A stretch of 64,000 bases of DNA from Chryseolinea soli (GTDB lineage: Bacteria > Bacteroidota > Bacteroidia > Cytophagales > Cyclobacteriaceae), in assembly GCF_003589925.1 (NCBI RefSeq), contig NZ_CP032382.1, positions 4,216,001 to 4,280,000 of the forward strand. The letters are read 5' to 3'. Under the pieces are notes generated by a model, which saw only the letters and a list, made by a program, of their open reading frames with translations, was not told the DNA's origin and made no database searches. Of the stretch, positions 44,069-52,109 are shown piece after piece. Position 1 is the first letter of the stretch. Each line of letters starts with the position of its first letter. The translations under genes were made by a program, and so were the position numbers.

Positions 44069-45167
44069 TGAATTGATATTGGCGGGTGTCTCATTTTTTC
44101 ATCCGCAAGTGCAGCAAGATTCTATCGGAACAGAGACCGTGAACGGCAAGATCTTCGTGCTCCACCAGGTAGACGAAAAAGAAACCCTTTACGGCATCTC
44201 GAGACGCTACGGCGCCACGGTCGAATCCATCGTCCAATACAACCCCGGGGTCGACACAGGGCTGGAGATTGGCAAGGTGCTGCGAATCCCCTATACACCA
44301 CGCACCACGGCCAAGAAGGCCGAGGGCGGCACCACACACATTGTGGCGGCCAAGGAAACCCTGTTCTCCATCTCCAAGCAATACGGCATCACCGTAGACG
44401 AGCTCAAGCAATGGAACAACATCACCGACAACAACCTGTCCATCGGCCAGGAGATCATCGTCAAGAAAGGCGGCCACACGACCGCTTCGACATCGCAGGC
44501 TCAAACGCAAACACAGACACAGACGACGGCCACGCCTCCAGTCGCTGCCCCCAAGAAGGGTGTTCACATCGTAGCCTCTAAGGAAACCCTGTTCTCCATC
44601 TCCAAGCAGTATGGCATCACCGTGCAGCAGCTCAGGGATTGGAACAAGCTGGAAGAAAACGACATCAGCATCGGCCAGGAACTGGTGGTGGCTGCTGCCG
44701 GCCTGAGCCAAGCACAGGTTCAAACCGCGGCGATCCCTCCGGTGGTGGAAGTGAAGAAAGATGCGACCGAGATAAAGAAAGAACCTGAGACAAGGAAAGA
44801 ACCTGAGATAAAGAAGGAACCTGTCGTCACGACCACACCCAAAACGCCTGTCAAGGAGCCCGCTAACATTGTCATCTCCGAGTCGGTGAAGAACAGCGAC
44901 GAGATCGTACAAAGCGGGCTGGCCGAGCTCATCGAGGGCACCGACGGCAACCGGAAATACCTCGCGTTGCACCGCACCGCTCCCGTGGGCACGATCCTGA
45001 AAGTGAAAAACGAAATGAACAACCGCGAAGTCTTTGTGCGGGTCATGGGCAAATTGCCCGACACGGCCCTCACCGACAAGCTGGTCATCAAAGTTTCAAA
45101 ATCAGCGTATGACCGTCTCGGCGCCATTGACCCGCGGTTTCGGGTAGAGGTGACGTATTATAAGTAA
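44061..45167 (+). CDS. LysM-domain peptidoglycan-binding protein with RlpA-like C-terminal domain
   Basis: The protein has 368 residues. Three LysM modules occur at about 30-75 (HQVDEKETLYGISRRYGATV), 90-140 (ETLFSISKQYGITVDELKQW) and 165-210 (ETLFSISKQYGITVQQLRDW). The second and third are almost identical and look like a recent duplication. Gln/Thr-rich and Lys/Pro/Glu-rich linkers separate them. The last 85 residues resemble an RlpA-like double-psi beta-barrel (LALHRTAPVGTILKVKNEMN, then VFVRVMGKLPDTALTDKLVI). The N-terminal hydrophobic stretch is short, so export is likely but not proven. It probably acts on or binds the cell wall. Confidence 0.88.
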   Translation: MINELILAGVSFFHPQVQQDSIGTETVNGKIFVLHQVDEKETLYGISRRYGATVESIVQYNPGVDTGLEIGKVLRIPYTPRTTAKKAEGGTTHIVAAKETLFSISKQYGITVDELKQWNNITDNNLSIGQEIIVKKGGHTTASTSQAQTQTQTQTTATPPVAAPKKGVHIVASKETLFSISKQYGITVQQLRDWNKLEENDISIGQELVVAAAGLSQAQVQTAAIPPVVEVKKDATEIKKEPETRKEPEIKKEPVVTTTPKTPVKEPANIVISESVKNSDEIVQSGLAELIEGTDGNRKYLALHRTAPVGTILKVKNEMNNREVFVRVMGKLPDTALTDKLVIKVSKSAYDRLGAIDPRFRVEVTYYK

Positions 45168-45206
45168 CGGCCATCGCCGTTGTCTCGCCGTTGTTGGTGT
45201 TCGTGC

Positions 45207-45440
45207 CGCCGTTGTTGGTGTTCTTCACCAACAACTCATCCGGCCCGCGTTATTGTCCTTAGTCAACAATACAAAGCCGTCCATTGGGTCGTACCATGCA
45301 TTTATTGATGCTCGCCATCCAGTGTTGTTGGTGAAGAACACCAACAACGGCGGCAGCCGTCCATTGGGTTGTACCCTTGCATTTATTGCTGCTCGCCACC
45401 CAATGTTGTTGATGAAGAACACCAACAACGGCGCCACCAA
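45207..45440. repeat. 80-bp direct repeats with long inverted repeats upstream of the OmpA gene
   Basis: Two direct copies start at 45276 and 45356 (GCCGTCCATTGGGT...), period 80 bases, each ending in TGAAGAACACCAACAACGG. The block at 45207-45235 is the exact reverse complement of 45324-45352 (29 bases), and 45211-45235 is itself a near-perfect hairpin. The frame through these repeats is open and joined to the OmpA gene, but it is not part of the mature protein. Confidence 0.8.
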
Positions 45441-45546
45441 CAACGGCGGCAAGATTTTCTTCAGCCCGGACAATATTTTCCCTTTTTTTGCTTTAGGAAA
45501 AGGAATGATCCGCCTTCGCCGGCGGGTGATAAACCTTTACACGACC

Positions 45547-46665
45547 ATGAAGCTTGCGCTGCGTTCTGAACTCCTCTTCACAACGTTCACCGCCCTGTTG
45601 ACCGTGGCCCATCTCGGCGCCCAGAACCTGGTGCCCAACTCCGGTTTTGAAGATTACGATCGCTGTCCTGGCAGCTATACGCAGGACAAAGCCGAGTTTA
45701 AAATACCCGGCTGGTCTTCCACCACCGCCGGCACCCCTGACCACTTTCACGCCTGCAGCCGCGGCGAAGCCGGTGTGCCCTACAACTGGGCCGGGGTGGC
45801 CGAAGCCTACGAAGGACAGGGCTATGCCGGCCTCTATGCCTGGTCCGACAACGGCAAGAGCTATCGCGAATACCTGCAATGCCGCCTCACCACACCCCTC
45901 GTGAAAGATTCGCTCTACCACATCGAGTTTCGCTATAAATTGTCTTCTTATTCAATGTATGCCATCGACCGCATCGGCCTCCACCTGGTGGACTCCACGG
46001 CGCAGATCCGGCATGACAAAGTGTTGAAACTAAAGCCAACACTTTCCGTTGTCCAGGATTCTGCGTTGACTTTGAGGACGGGTTATTGGGAATATGCCAC
46101 GATGGAGTATCGGGCGAAGGGAGGCGAAAAGTATTTGCTCATCGGCAATTTCTCTTCCGACGAAGACACGCACTTCTACAAAATCCAGTTTCAGCCCATT
46201 CAGGAGATCATGCTGGCCCACAGCGCCTATTACTACATCGACGATGTCCAAGTGATCCCGCACAACGCCGTGCCTGTAGAGCCGCCCAACGCCCCCATAT
46301 TTTTGGCCGGCGAGGTGGAGTGGGACAAAGACTATGTGCTGCGAAACATCCAGTTCGAATTCGACAGCTACAAACTCCTTCGCTCATCGTTTGAAGAGCT
46401 TGACCAGTTGGTGGGCTGGCTCGAAACGCACCCCGACACGAACGTCCAATTCTCCGGCCATACCGATGATGTGGGCGGCGACCGTTACAACAAAGAGCTC
46501 TCGTTGAGGCGTGCTCAAACCGTGGCAGCCTACTGCACCTCGCAGGGTATTGCGGCTTCGCGGATTCAAATTTTCAGCTATGGGAAAAGCAAGCCGTTGG
46601 TGGCAGCATCCACCGAAGATGCCCGTCAGTTGAACAGACGGGTAGAGGCGAGGTTTGTGGAATGA
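45547..46665 (+). CDS. OmpA-family outer membrane protein
   Basis: The protein has 372 residues from the ATG at 45547, which gives a proper signal peptide (LLFTTFTALLTVAHLGAQ). The longer open frame upstream only translates intergenic repeats. An N-terminal jelly-roll-like domain (about 22-240; LVPNSGFEDYDRCPGSYTQ) is followed by an OmpA/MotB peptidoglycan-binding domain (about 260-372; IQFEFDSYKLLRSSFEELDQ, then FSGHTDDVGGDRYNKELSLR, then the RAQTVAAYC and ASRIQIFSYGKSKP motifs). It tethers the outer membrane to the cell wall. Similar gliding/T9SS-linked OmpA proteins exist in the phylum. Confidence 0.92.
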   Translation: MKLALRSELLFTTFTALLTVAHLGAQNLVPNSGFEDYDRCPGSYTQDKAEFKIPGWSSTTAGTPDHFHACSRGEAGVPYNWAGVAEAYEGQGYAGLYAWSDNGKSYREYLQCRLTTPLVKDSLYHIEFRYKLSSYSMYAIDRIGLHLVDSTAQIRHDKVLKLKPTLSVVQDSALTLRTGYWEYATMEYRAKGGEKYLLIGNFSSDEDTHFYKIQFQPIQEIMLAHSAYYYIDDVQVIPHNAVPVEPPNAPIFLAGEVEWDKDYVLRNIQFEFDSYKLLRSSFEELDQLVGWLETHPDTNVQFSGHTDDVGGDRYNKELSLRRAQTVAAYCTSQGIAASRIQIFSYGKSKPLVAASTEDARQLNRRVEARFVE

Positions 46666-46700
46666 TTGACCCCGTTCGGGGCCCAGGTAAAGCAAGAAAT

Positions 46701-47306
46701 TTATTCGACGGAGACCATCTGAAACAGGGGCTTCATTTCCAGGGAATCGCTGTGGGCGACTTCTTTCAGATAGGACTTGTTCCGGGTGAGGAACTGGTTG
46801 TAGTGGCTGGTGATAAAATCGTATTCTTCGCGGTAGTTGTTCACCCGCTGGTCGGCCTGTTGGATGTCGTCCACCAGTTTTTGCAGGGTGGTGTTGTAGG
46901 TGAATTCGCTTTTGGATTCGGTGAGGGTGATCAGCTCGTTGATGAGCGAGGTGGAGGCAAAATCATATTCTTCTACTACGTCGGCATTGCCCATGGACTT
47001 TTGCGTGTATCGCAATCGATAAAGCTGGCTCAGCTGCTCTTCGTAGCCGCTCAGCACATCGCGTTTGTCGGGGGTGGAAACGATGAGCTCGTGCAGCAGG
47101 TTGTGCATGGCTTTAAGCTTCTGGTTGTCGTCGTTGATCATCATATTCCACGACTGCAGCATGCTGTCCTGCAAGGCCAGGTAGCGGTCGGTAAGGGAAT
47201 CGATCTTGGTGAAGGTGGTGGTGGGGCCATCGGCCTTTTTTTCCCCGCAGTTCATCAACGCTATTCCGCAACAGGAAATTAAAAGGATGGGAAGGACAGT
47301 TCTCAT
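46701..47306 (-). CDS. Coiled-coil lipoprotein of unknown function
   Basis: The protein has 201 residues. A lipoprotein signal ends near ALMNC (Cys20). The mature part is helical with heptad-like runs (IDSLTDRYLALQDSMLQSWN, LKAMHNLLHELIVSTPDKRD, LTESKSEFTYNTTLQKLVDD). No named family recognised. It lies downstream of paaD on the same strand, 100 bases away, in the place where paaE would be expected, but it shows no reductase motif. Confidence 0.72.
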   Translation of the reverse strand: MRTVLPILLISCCGIALMNCGEKKADGPTTTFTKIDSLTDRYLALQDSMLQSWNMMINDDNQKLKAMHNLLHELIVSTPDKRDVLSGYEEQLSQLYRLRYTQKSMGNADVVEEYDFASTSLINELITLTESKSEFTYNTTLQKLVDDIQQADQRVNNYREEYDFITSHYNQFLTRNKSYLKEVAHSDSLEMKPLFQMVSVE

Positions 47307-47405
47307 GATTTACGTTTGGCTCCTGTTGGTCAAATACGTGGCAAAGAAATGAAATGTTATTTGCGTTTCAGGTGATTTGTAATATATGTATGGTTTTTTG
47401 TGATT

Positions 47406-47897
47406 TTAAAGGGGCTTAAACTGTTCGAACGACTCCTGGCAGTCGAAACAGTAGTGAATGGACCGGCACAGGGTTGGTCCAAAGACATTTTTGAGCGTCG
47501 TATTCGTCCCTTCGCACCGCGGGCAGGACACGTGTTCCAGCACCTCCAGGTCGGTAAAAACCTTTGCCGGCAGGGGAGGGGCAAGCCCGAATTCTTTTAA
47601 TGCGCGCCGTCCTTTTTCCGAGATCTTATCCGACGACCACGGATCGCGAAAGTTGACCACGATGCGCACTTCCGTCATTCCCCGCTGCAGCAACGTTTCG
47701 GTTATTTCCTGTTTCATGATGTCCAATGCGGGGCAACCCACAAACGTTGGCGTCATCTCGATATCCACCGTAGTGTTTTCCACCACCACGTCCGTAATTA
47801 CCCCGAGATCGACCAGCGACAACACGGGGATCTCCGGGTCTTTCACGGCCTCGAGCCAGGTGTACACATCACGTGAAGTTGCCGGAGTAGGTTTCAT
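47406..47897 (-). CDS. paaD: Phenylacetyl-CoA epoxidase subunit PaaD
   Basis: The protein (163 residues) is the iron-sulfur cluster assembly-like (MIP18/DUF59) accessory subunit needed for phenylacetyl-CoA 1,2-epoxidase maturation. The N-terminal MIP18 domain reads YTWLEAVKDPEIPVLSLVDL, then VDIEMTPTFVGCPALDIMKQ. The C-terminal zinc ribbon is CPRCEGTNTTLKNVFGPTLC followed by CFDC. Length and order are standard. It lies 3 bases after the DinB gene in the paa operon. Confidence 0.95.
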   Translation of the reverse strand: MKPTPATSRDVYTWLEAVKDPEIPVLSLVDLGVITDVVVENTTVDIEMTPTFVGCPALDIMKQEITETLLQRGMTEVRIVVNFRDPWSSDKISEKGRRALKEFGLAPPLPAKVFTDLEVLEHVSCPRCEGTNTTLKNVFGPTLCRSIHYCFDCQESFEQFKPL

Positions 47898-47900
47898 TTT

Positions 47901-48371
47901 TTATTTATAAACAATGTCAAACGAACCGGGAATGATTTGGTTCAGGTGATGCTTCATGTGCTTCACATAATCTTCGGCCAGCCACTCCAACGTGCGCAGT
48001 TGAACGTCGTCCTTGCTGGTGTTGCACGCACGGGCATAGTTTTCCGGTGGCATCGTGTGCAGTACTTCGCAGATGCGTTCGTTCGTCAGTCGCCAGAGTT
48101 GGATCACGTCGTCTTTTGGAGCGTGGCCATAGGCGTTGGCATAGACCCAGAAGTCCTGGTGATAAACAATGTGGGGAGGGAACGGTTCGTACTGTCCGCA
48201 AATAAACCGGCGTAAATTATTTTGCGCCGAATCGATCAGGTGGCCGAGCACTTCTTTTTTACTCCACTTGTGCGGCAGGGGCTTTGCCGAAAATTCCGGT
48301 TCCGGCAGGTCACTGATCTTCGACGTATATTCGATTACCAGGCGGCGCAGTTCATCAATGGTGTGTTTCAT
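47901..48371 (-). CDS. DinB-family protein inserted in the paa operon
   Basis: The protein has 156 residues and a four-helix DinB/YfiT-like fold: the opening HTIDELRRLVIEYTSKISDL, the metal-ligand His in LGHLIDSAQNNLRRFI, and the C-terminal DDVQLRTLEWLAEDYVKHMK followed by HHLNQI with the second His pair. Members are thiol transferases (bacillithiol or mycothiol S-transferase-like) or metal-dependent hydrolases. Its place between paaC and paaD suggests a detoxifying role with reactive epoxide intermediates, which is inference. Confidence 0.88.
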   Translation of the reverse strand: MKHTIDELRRLVIEYTSKISDLPEPEFSAKPLPHKWSKKEVLGHLIDSAQNNLRRFICGQYEPFPPHIVYHQDFWVYANAYGHAPKDDVIQLWRLTNERICEVLHTMPPENYARACNTSKDDVQLRTLEWLAEDYVKHMKHHLNQIIPGSFDIVYK

Positions 48372-48410
48372 GTCCAGTACTCTAAAATTTTAGCGCTTCC
48401 GCGCGATGCT

Positions 48411-49166
48411 TCACCAAGAGGCCGTGGGGTCGATGCGGAACACTTCACCCATTTCATCCAGGAGTGGGCTCAGGTGCTCGCTGTGTTTCCCCTGGCGTCC
48501 ACCCAAAACCGGTGCGATCGTGTTCCATGCCGGCAGCGTCAGGTCGGTTTGGGAAATGACTTCCTCCACGTTCGTCCTCCAGCGTTCTTGTAACACTTCC
48601 TCCCCTTCGAATATTCCATCGGCAGCCAATTCTTTTTCCCACGGCGAGCGCTCAAAAATCCCTAACGCATAGGGCAGAGCAAACGCCAGTGAGTGTTGCA
48701 AACGGGAAATGCTTTCTTCGGTTGCCGTGCCCAGTTGTTTTATCCACGTGTTGGCATGCAGGGTATGATAGCGCAGCTCGCCATGGATCTTGTGGGCCAG
48801 TTGCGCCAAGGGTTCGTACGAGGATTTCCGCAGCAGGTCGAACCGGATAAGCTCGGCCGTGTCGTATAGAAAGTGACGGATCAGGCTGAAGTCGTATTCG
48901 CCGTTGGGGAGCTCCACAAAAATGCAATTGTGAAACTGGCCGGCCGGTCGCAGAAAGGCAACCTCATCCGGCGCAGGCTGTCCCAGGTTGTGCAGCAGTT
49001 CATACAAGGCCTGGCTGTGCCCCACCTTATCTTGCGCCATCGATGAAAAAGCGATGTCTTCTTCCAACAGCGGCCCAAAGCCTGTCCATTCGGAATTCCG
49101 GTGGCCGAGGATGAGTTGATCGTCTGCCATTTTGAAAAGTAGTTCGGTCAATGCTGGTGTGTTCAT
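48411..49166 (-). CDS. paaC: Phenylacetyl-CoA epoxidase subunit PaaC
   Basis: The protein (251 residues) is the structural ferritin-like partner of PaaA. It shows the helical bundle with LGHRNSEWTGFGPLLEEDIA, SSMAQDKVGHSQALYELLHN and LAHKIHGELRYHTLHANTWI. PaaC has degenerated metal ligands and stabilises PaaA. Length fits the family. The gene lies 15 bases after paaB and 39 bases before the DinB gene. Confidence 0.95.
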   Translation of the reverse strand: MNTPALTELLFKMADDQLILGHRNSEWTGFGPLLEEDIAFSSMAQDKVGHSQALYELLHNLGQPAPDEVAFLRPAGQFHNCIFVELPNGEYDFSLIRHFLYDTAELIRFDLLRKSSYEPLAQLAHKIHGELRYHTLHANTWIKQLGTATEESISRLQHSLAFALPYALGIFERSPWEKELAADGIFEGEEVLQERWRTNVEEVISQTDLTLPAWNTIAPVLGGRQGKHSEHLSPLLDEMGEVFRIDPTASW

Positions 49167-49181
49167 ACGCTTTTGGGAAAA

Positions 49182-49781
49182 CTATTTTGTGCGCTCTAAA
49201 AATTCTTTCAGTTTGTCGCCGCCTTTATAATCGCCGGCGTCGCGAAATTTTTTTTCCGGAAGGGTCGTCCAGAATCCGTTTTCTTCCGGCGAAGTAAATC
49301 GAATGTCACCGGTGCGCACTGCCCACACATTGAACACGACGGCGCCGCTGTTGAAGCGCTCGCGCGCACGGATCATGGCGTGGGCTGCGTCCGACGCTTG
49401 TACCGTTCCCACATGCACCGGCTGCTTGCCGCGTTTCAGCAAATGATAGATCTCAAAGGATTCTTCTTTCCCGTTATAACTTCCCACATCGGGCAGGGTG
49501 TCGTACACATTCTGATTTCCTTCCGTCACCGCCGAAACAAAGACGTTGTCTGTCTCCACCACATAGAGTGACACGCAGGTGAAGCGCCGCGTGAACGTTT
49601 CCTTGGCCAGCACGAATGCCATTTCCAGGTTGGGTGCGTGCACAGCGCCTTCGTGCTGAAACGGTTTGCCGTCTTTGGGCTGCACAAAAACTTCGAACGT
49701 TCCGAATTGATCCAGGGGCAAAGGCGCTCCCACCGGAGATGGGATGGGCAATCGTTCTACACGCGGATCGAGGGATTTCAT
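49182..49781 (-). CDS. paaB: Phenylacetyl-CoA epoxidase subunit PaaB, duplicated-domain form
   Basis: The protein has 199 residues, about twice the roughly 95 of the E. coli protein. Two PaaB-like domains are visible in tandem. The first (about 24-90) has FGTFEVFVQPKDGKPFQHEG and the TRRF motif after AKETF. The second (about 107-170) has SFEIYHLLKRGKQPVHVGTV and ARERFNSG followed by VVFNVWAVRTGDI. The C-terminal WTTLPEKKFRDAGDYKGGDK is typical. PaaB bridges PaaA-PaaC dimers, so a fused double subunit may alter complex geometry. It is divergent to the small gene at 49906. Confidence 0.92.
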   Translation of the reverse strand: MKSLDPRVERLPIPSPVGAPLPLDQFGTFEVFVQPKDGKPFQHEGAVHAPNLEMAFVLAKETFTRRFTCVSLYVVETDNVFVSAVTEGNQNVYDTLPDVGSYNGKEESFEIYHLLKRGKQPVHVGTVQASDAAHAMIRARERFNSGAVVFNVWAVRTGDIRFTSPEENGFWTTLPEKKFRDAGDYKGGDKLKEFLERTK

Positions 49782-49905
49782 ATTACTGCAAGATTATTTT
49801 TTTTGAATTTCATACCGTATTCTCCCTCAGGGTTTTCCGTTCGTGTATTTTTAAAACTTTACGCCTGCAAATGGTGTTACCTTTCATGCTACCACCCATG
49901 CGCGT

Positions 49906-50145
49906 ATGAAATACTTGGACTTTCTTTGGGCTTTGGATTTGCTTTATCGCTACTATCCGAAGTATCACTCCAACGAGTTGCTGCTGTTGGCCGATGATAT
50001 CTGGAAGTGGATCAACAACGAACTCCCCGAAGACAGTAGCAGCCTCATCTATTTGAAGAGCTGTTTCGAATCGCCTTACGAAGCGTTCACCGCCGTTTGG
50101 AAAGAGATCTTGCTGCTGGCAGGTCCGTTCGCGCGAAACAATTGA
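49906..50145 (+). CDS. Small hypothetical protein between paaB and paaA, opposite strand
   Basis: The product (79 residues) is rich in aromatic residues and helical (KYLDFLWALDLLYRYYPKYH, LLLLADDIWKWINNELPED, SLIYLKSCFESPYEAFTAVW). It has no signal or conserved motif known to me. It lies in the 367-base gap that splits the paa operon and ends 3 bases from the stop side of paaA, on the other strand. Composition looks like real coding sequence. It may interrupt cotranscription of paaA with paaB. Confidence 0.6.
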   Translation: MKYLDFLWALDLLYRYYPKYHSNELLLLADDIWKWINNELPEDSSSLIYLKSCFESPYEAFTAVWKEILLLAGPFARNN

Positions 50146-50148
50146 GCA

Positions 50149-51135
50149 TCACGCCAAAGGTTCTACGTATTTCATCGTCGCCGACCGCAAGGCTTCGCGC
50201 ACCCATCTTCCCCGGGTCTCCGCCACCCTCCGCACTTCCAGGCGCTCCTTGTTGCACGGTCCGTCGCCATTGATCACGCGTTTGAATTCCTCCCAGTCGG
50301 GTTCTGTATATTCCCAGCGCCCGGTTTCTGCATTTTTTCGCAGCGCCGGGTCGGGGACGGTGAACCCCAATTCCCAGATTTTGGGCACATACATGTCGAG
50401 AAACTGGTTTCGCGTGTCGTCGTTGGTGGCCATTTTCACTTTCCAGTTCATGAGCACCTGGGTATGGGCCGAGATCTTGTCGGCCGGGCCGAAGAAATGC
50501 ATCATGGGAGCCCACCAGCGGTTGATGGCTTCCTGGAACATTTCCCGCTGTTTGGGGGTGCCTGCTGCCAGATAGATCACGCAATGGTGGCCGTATTTGA
50601 GGTGGAATGACTCCTCGGCGCAAATCCGGTCCAGGGCGCGGCAATAGGGGCCATAGCTGCCCTTGACGTTGGCCAATTGGTTCACAATGGCCCCGGCATC
50701 GACAAGCCAGGAAATGAAGCAGGCGTCGGCCCAGGTAAAGGCCGGGTAGTTGAAGATGTTTGAATACTTGGATTTGCCCGAAATGAGGTCCTGGATCATT
50801 TGCTCCCGGGTCTTGCCCAGGGTTTCGGCGGCGCTGTAGAGCAGTTGGGCGTGACCCACTTCGTCCTGCACCTTGGCCATCAGGGCGAGTTTGCGTTTAA
50901 AACCGGGGGCGCGGGTGATCCATGTGCCTTCGGGCAGGGCTCCGATGATCTCGCTATGGGCATGCTGCTCGATCATGCGGATGAGCTGCTTGCGGTATAG
51001 TTGCGGCATCCAGTCGGCAGGCTCTATTTTTTCGCCCCGGGCAATGCGGGCCTCAAAAGCGGCCAGCTTTTCGGGGTCCTCCGTGGCCAGGCTGTCGGAC
51101 GCTATTCCTTCAAAAGTATTTCCCCCACCGTACAT
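50149..51135 (-). CDS. paaA: Phenylacetyl-CoA epoxidase catalytic subunit PaaA
   Basis: The protein (328 residues) is the di-iron oxygenase subunit that forms ring-1,2-epoxyphenylacetyl-CoA. Ligand motifs on the ferritin-like helices are [40 protein letters not shown] (Glu and His) and [20 protein letters not shown] (E-x-x-H type). Length and C-terminal part match the family ([20 protein letters not shown]). It is encoded downstream of the TetR regulator, with a 116-base gap that holds a promoter. Confidence 0.97.
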   Translation of the reverse strand: MYGGGNTFEGIASDSLATEDPEKLAAFEARIARGEKIEPADWMPQLYRKQLIRMIEQHAHSEIIGALPEGTWITRAPGFKRKLALMAKVQDEVGHAQLLYSAAETLGKTREQMIQDLISGKSKYSNIFNYPAFTWADACFISWLVDAGAIVNQLANVKGSYGPYCRALDRICAEESFHLKYGHHCVIYLAAGTPKQREMFQEAINRWWAPMMHFFGPADKISAHTQVLMNWKVKMATNDDTRNQFLDMYVPKIWELGFTVPDPALRKNAETGRWEYTEPDWEEFKRVINGDGPCNKERLEVRRVAETRGRWVREALRSATMKYVEPLA

Positions 51136-51232
51136 AGTCTATTTGACGTTTAAACATGGAAAAACCGTTCACAGATATTTACCCGGTCAAATCCGTGACC
51201 CTGGTAATAGCAGCGATTTTACAACATTAAAA

Positions 51233-51255
51233 CGTTTGAACCAAACGATTGTTAG
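51233..51255. promoter_or_regulatory. Candidate TetR operator in the paaA promoter region
   Basis: CGTTTGAACCAAACG (51233-51247) is an inverted repeat. Overlapping it, AACGATTGTT (51244-51253) is the reverse complement of AACAATCGTT found at 51965-51974 upstream of the TetR gene. The site ends in the TetR stop codon, about 110 bases before paaA. Confidence 0.45.
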
Positions 51256-51863
51256 CCGGCGGTGGTCGAAGTAGCCTTCAAGCCATTCACCAGCATGTCG
51301 GCCAGTTGGTCGCCCAGGGCCTGGGGGTCGATGGAAGAGTCCGGATCATACCACATGGGCATCCAGTTGAGGGACGAGAACAGGGTCATGACGGCCAGCT
51401 TCTTGTCGATCGTGCTCTTGAATTCGCCGGTGCGGACGCCTTCTTCGAAAATGGTCTTGAAACGGTTGATATAGTTGATGCGGAGCAAGAGGAAGTCGCG
51501 CAGATACGGCTCGCTGAGGTGGCGATGCTCGTTCATGAAAACAGCCGAGGCGGTGAGGTCTTTGGCCATCACCTGGATGTGGCCGATGATGCCGTTGCGT
51601 AGCTTTTCGCTGGCGGGCACATTTTGCTTCTCCACCTCTTCCAGTGATTTCCTGAATTCAGCGGCCATATCAAAGCAAAGGCTGCGTAGAATTTCTTCCT
51701 TGGATTTAATGTGTGAATAAAGGCTTGCTGCCTCGATGCCCAACAGTTGGGCGAGGTCGCGCATGGAGGCGGCGGCATACCCCTTGTCTTTGAAGAGTTC
51801 TGCGGCCTTCCGGATGACTTGTTCCTTCCTTGAAAGATTGGCGATGGCGTCTGACATACTCAT
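51252..51863 (-). CDS. TetR/AcrR-family regulator, probable paa repressor
   Basis: The protein has 203 residues. The N-terminal TetR helix-turn-helix has VIRKAAELFKDKGYAAASMR and LAQLLGIEAASLYSHIKSKE. The C-terminal ligand domain is helical (RLINYINRFKTIFEEGVRTG-like, seen as RINYINRFKTIFEEGVRTGE). The place directly upstream of paaA suggests control of phenylacetate catabolism with phenylacetyl-CoA as inducer; this is inference. Upstream of its start is an AT-rich inverted repeat that may be an autoregulatory site. Confidence 0.92.
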   Translation of the reverse strand: MSMSDAIANLSRKEQVIRKAAELFKDKGYAAASMRDLAQLLGIEAASLYSHIKSKEEILRSLCFDMAAEFRKSLEEVEKQNVPASEKLRNGIIGHIQVMAKDLTASAVFMNEHRHLSEPYLRDFLLLRINYINRFKTIFEEGVRTGEFKSTIDKKLAVMTLFSSLNWMPMWYDPDSSIDPQALGDQLADMLVNGLKATSTTAG

Positions 51864-51976
51864 TAAATAACTTAAAGTTAAAAAATTTAATCTGTTAATG
51901 AGCGTGAAATCTCAAAATGATATAAACCCACCACATTCGGGATTGTTCACCTTCATAAAACACAAACAATCGTTAG
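51859..51976. promoter_or_regulatory. TetR promoter region with inverted repeats and second operator-like site
   Basis: CTCATTAA (51859-51866) and TTAATGAG (51895-51902) form an inverted repeat with TAACTTAAAGTTA in its centre, at the TetR start codon. Further upstream AACAATCGTT (51965-51974) repeats the paaA-side site in the opposite orientation. The roles are inferred. Confidence 0.4.
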
Positions 51977-52034
51977 TAGAAAAAAAATCCCCAGGCGATT
52001 TTTTCACCCGGGGATTCGATGCTTCTGAGTTCTT

Positions 52035-52103
52035 AGTAGCCAGTAGCCAGTAGTCAGTACTTAGTAGTTAGAGATTGATGCTCATTGCTAAGCTACTGGC
52101 TAC
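52035..52103. repeat. AGTAGCCAGTAGCCAGTAG short repeats with inverted copy
   Basis: Imperfect copies of AGTAGCCAGT (52035-52071) are followed by GCTACTGGCTAC (52092-52103), the reverse complement of 52036-52047. The element lies just after the stop of the beta-barrel gene and may end its transcript. A second hairpin TCCCC...GGGGA lies at about 51989-52015. Confidence 0.5.
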
Positions 52104-52109
52104 TTATTT

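Noticed and set aside
45253..45546. N-terminal extension of the OmpA protein through the intergenic repeats
   Set aside because: The signal peptide begins at the ATG at 45547; the extension only translates the repeat family.
46701..47306. Gene in the paaE position considered as paaE
   Set aside because: No FAD/NAD-reductase or ferredoxin motifs; it has a lipoprotein signal and coiled-coil character.
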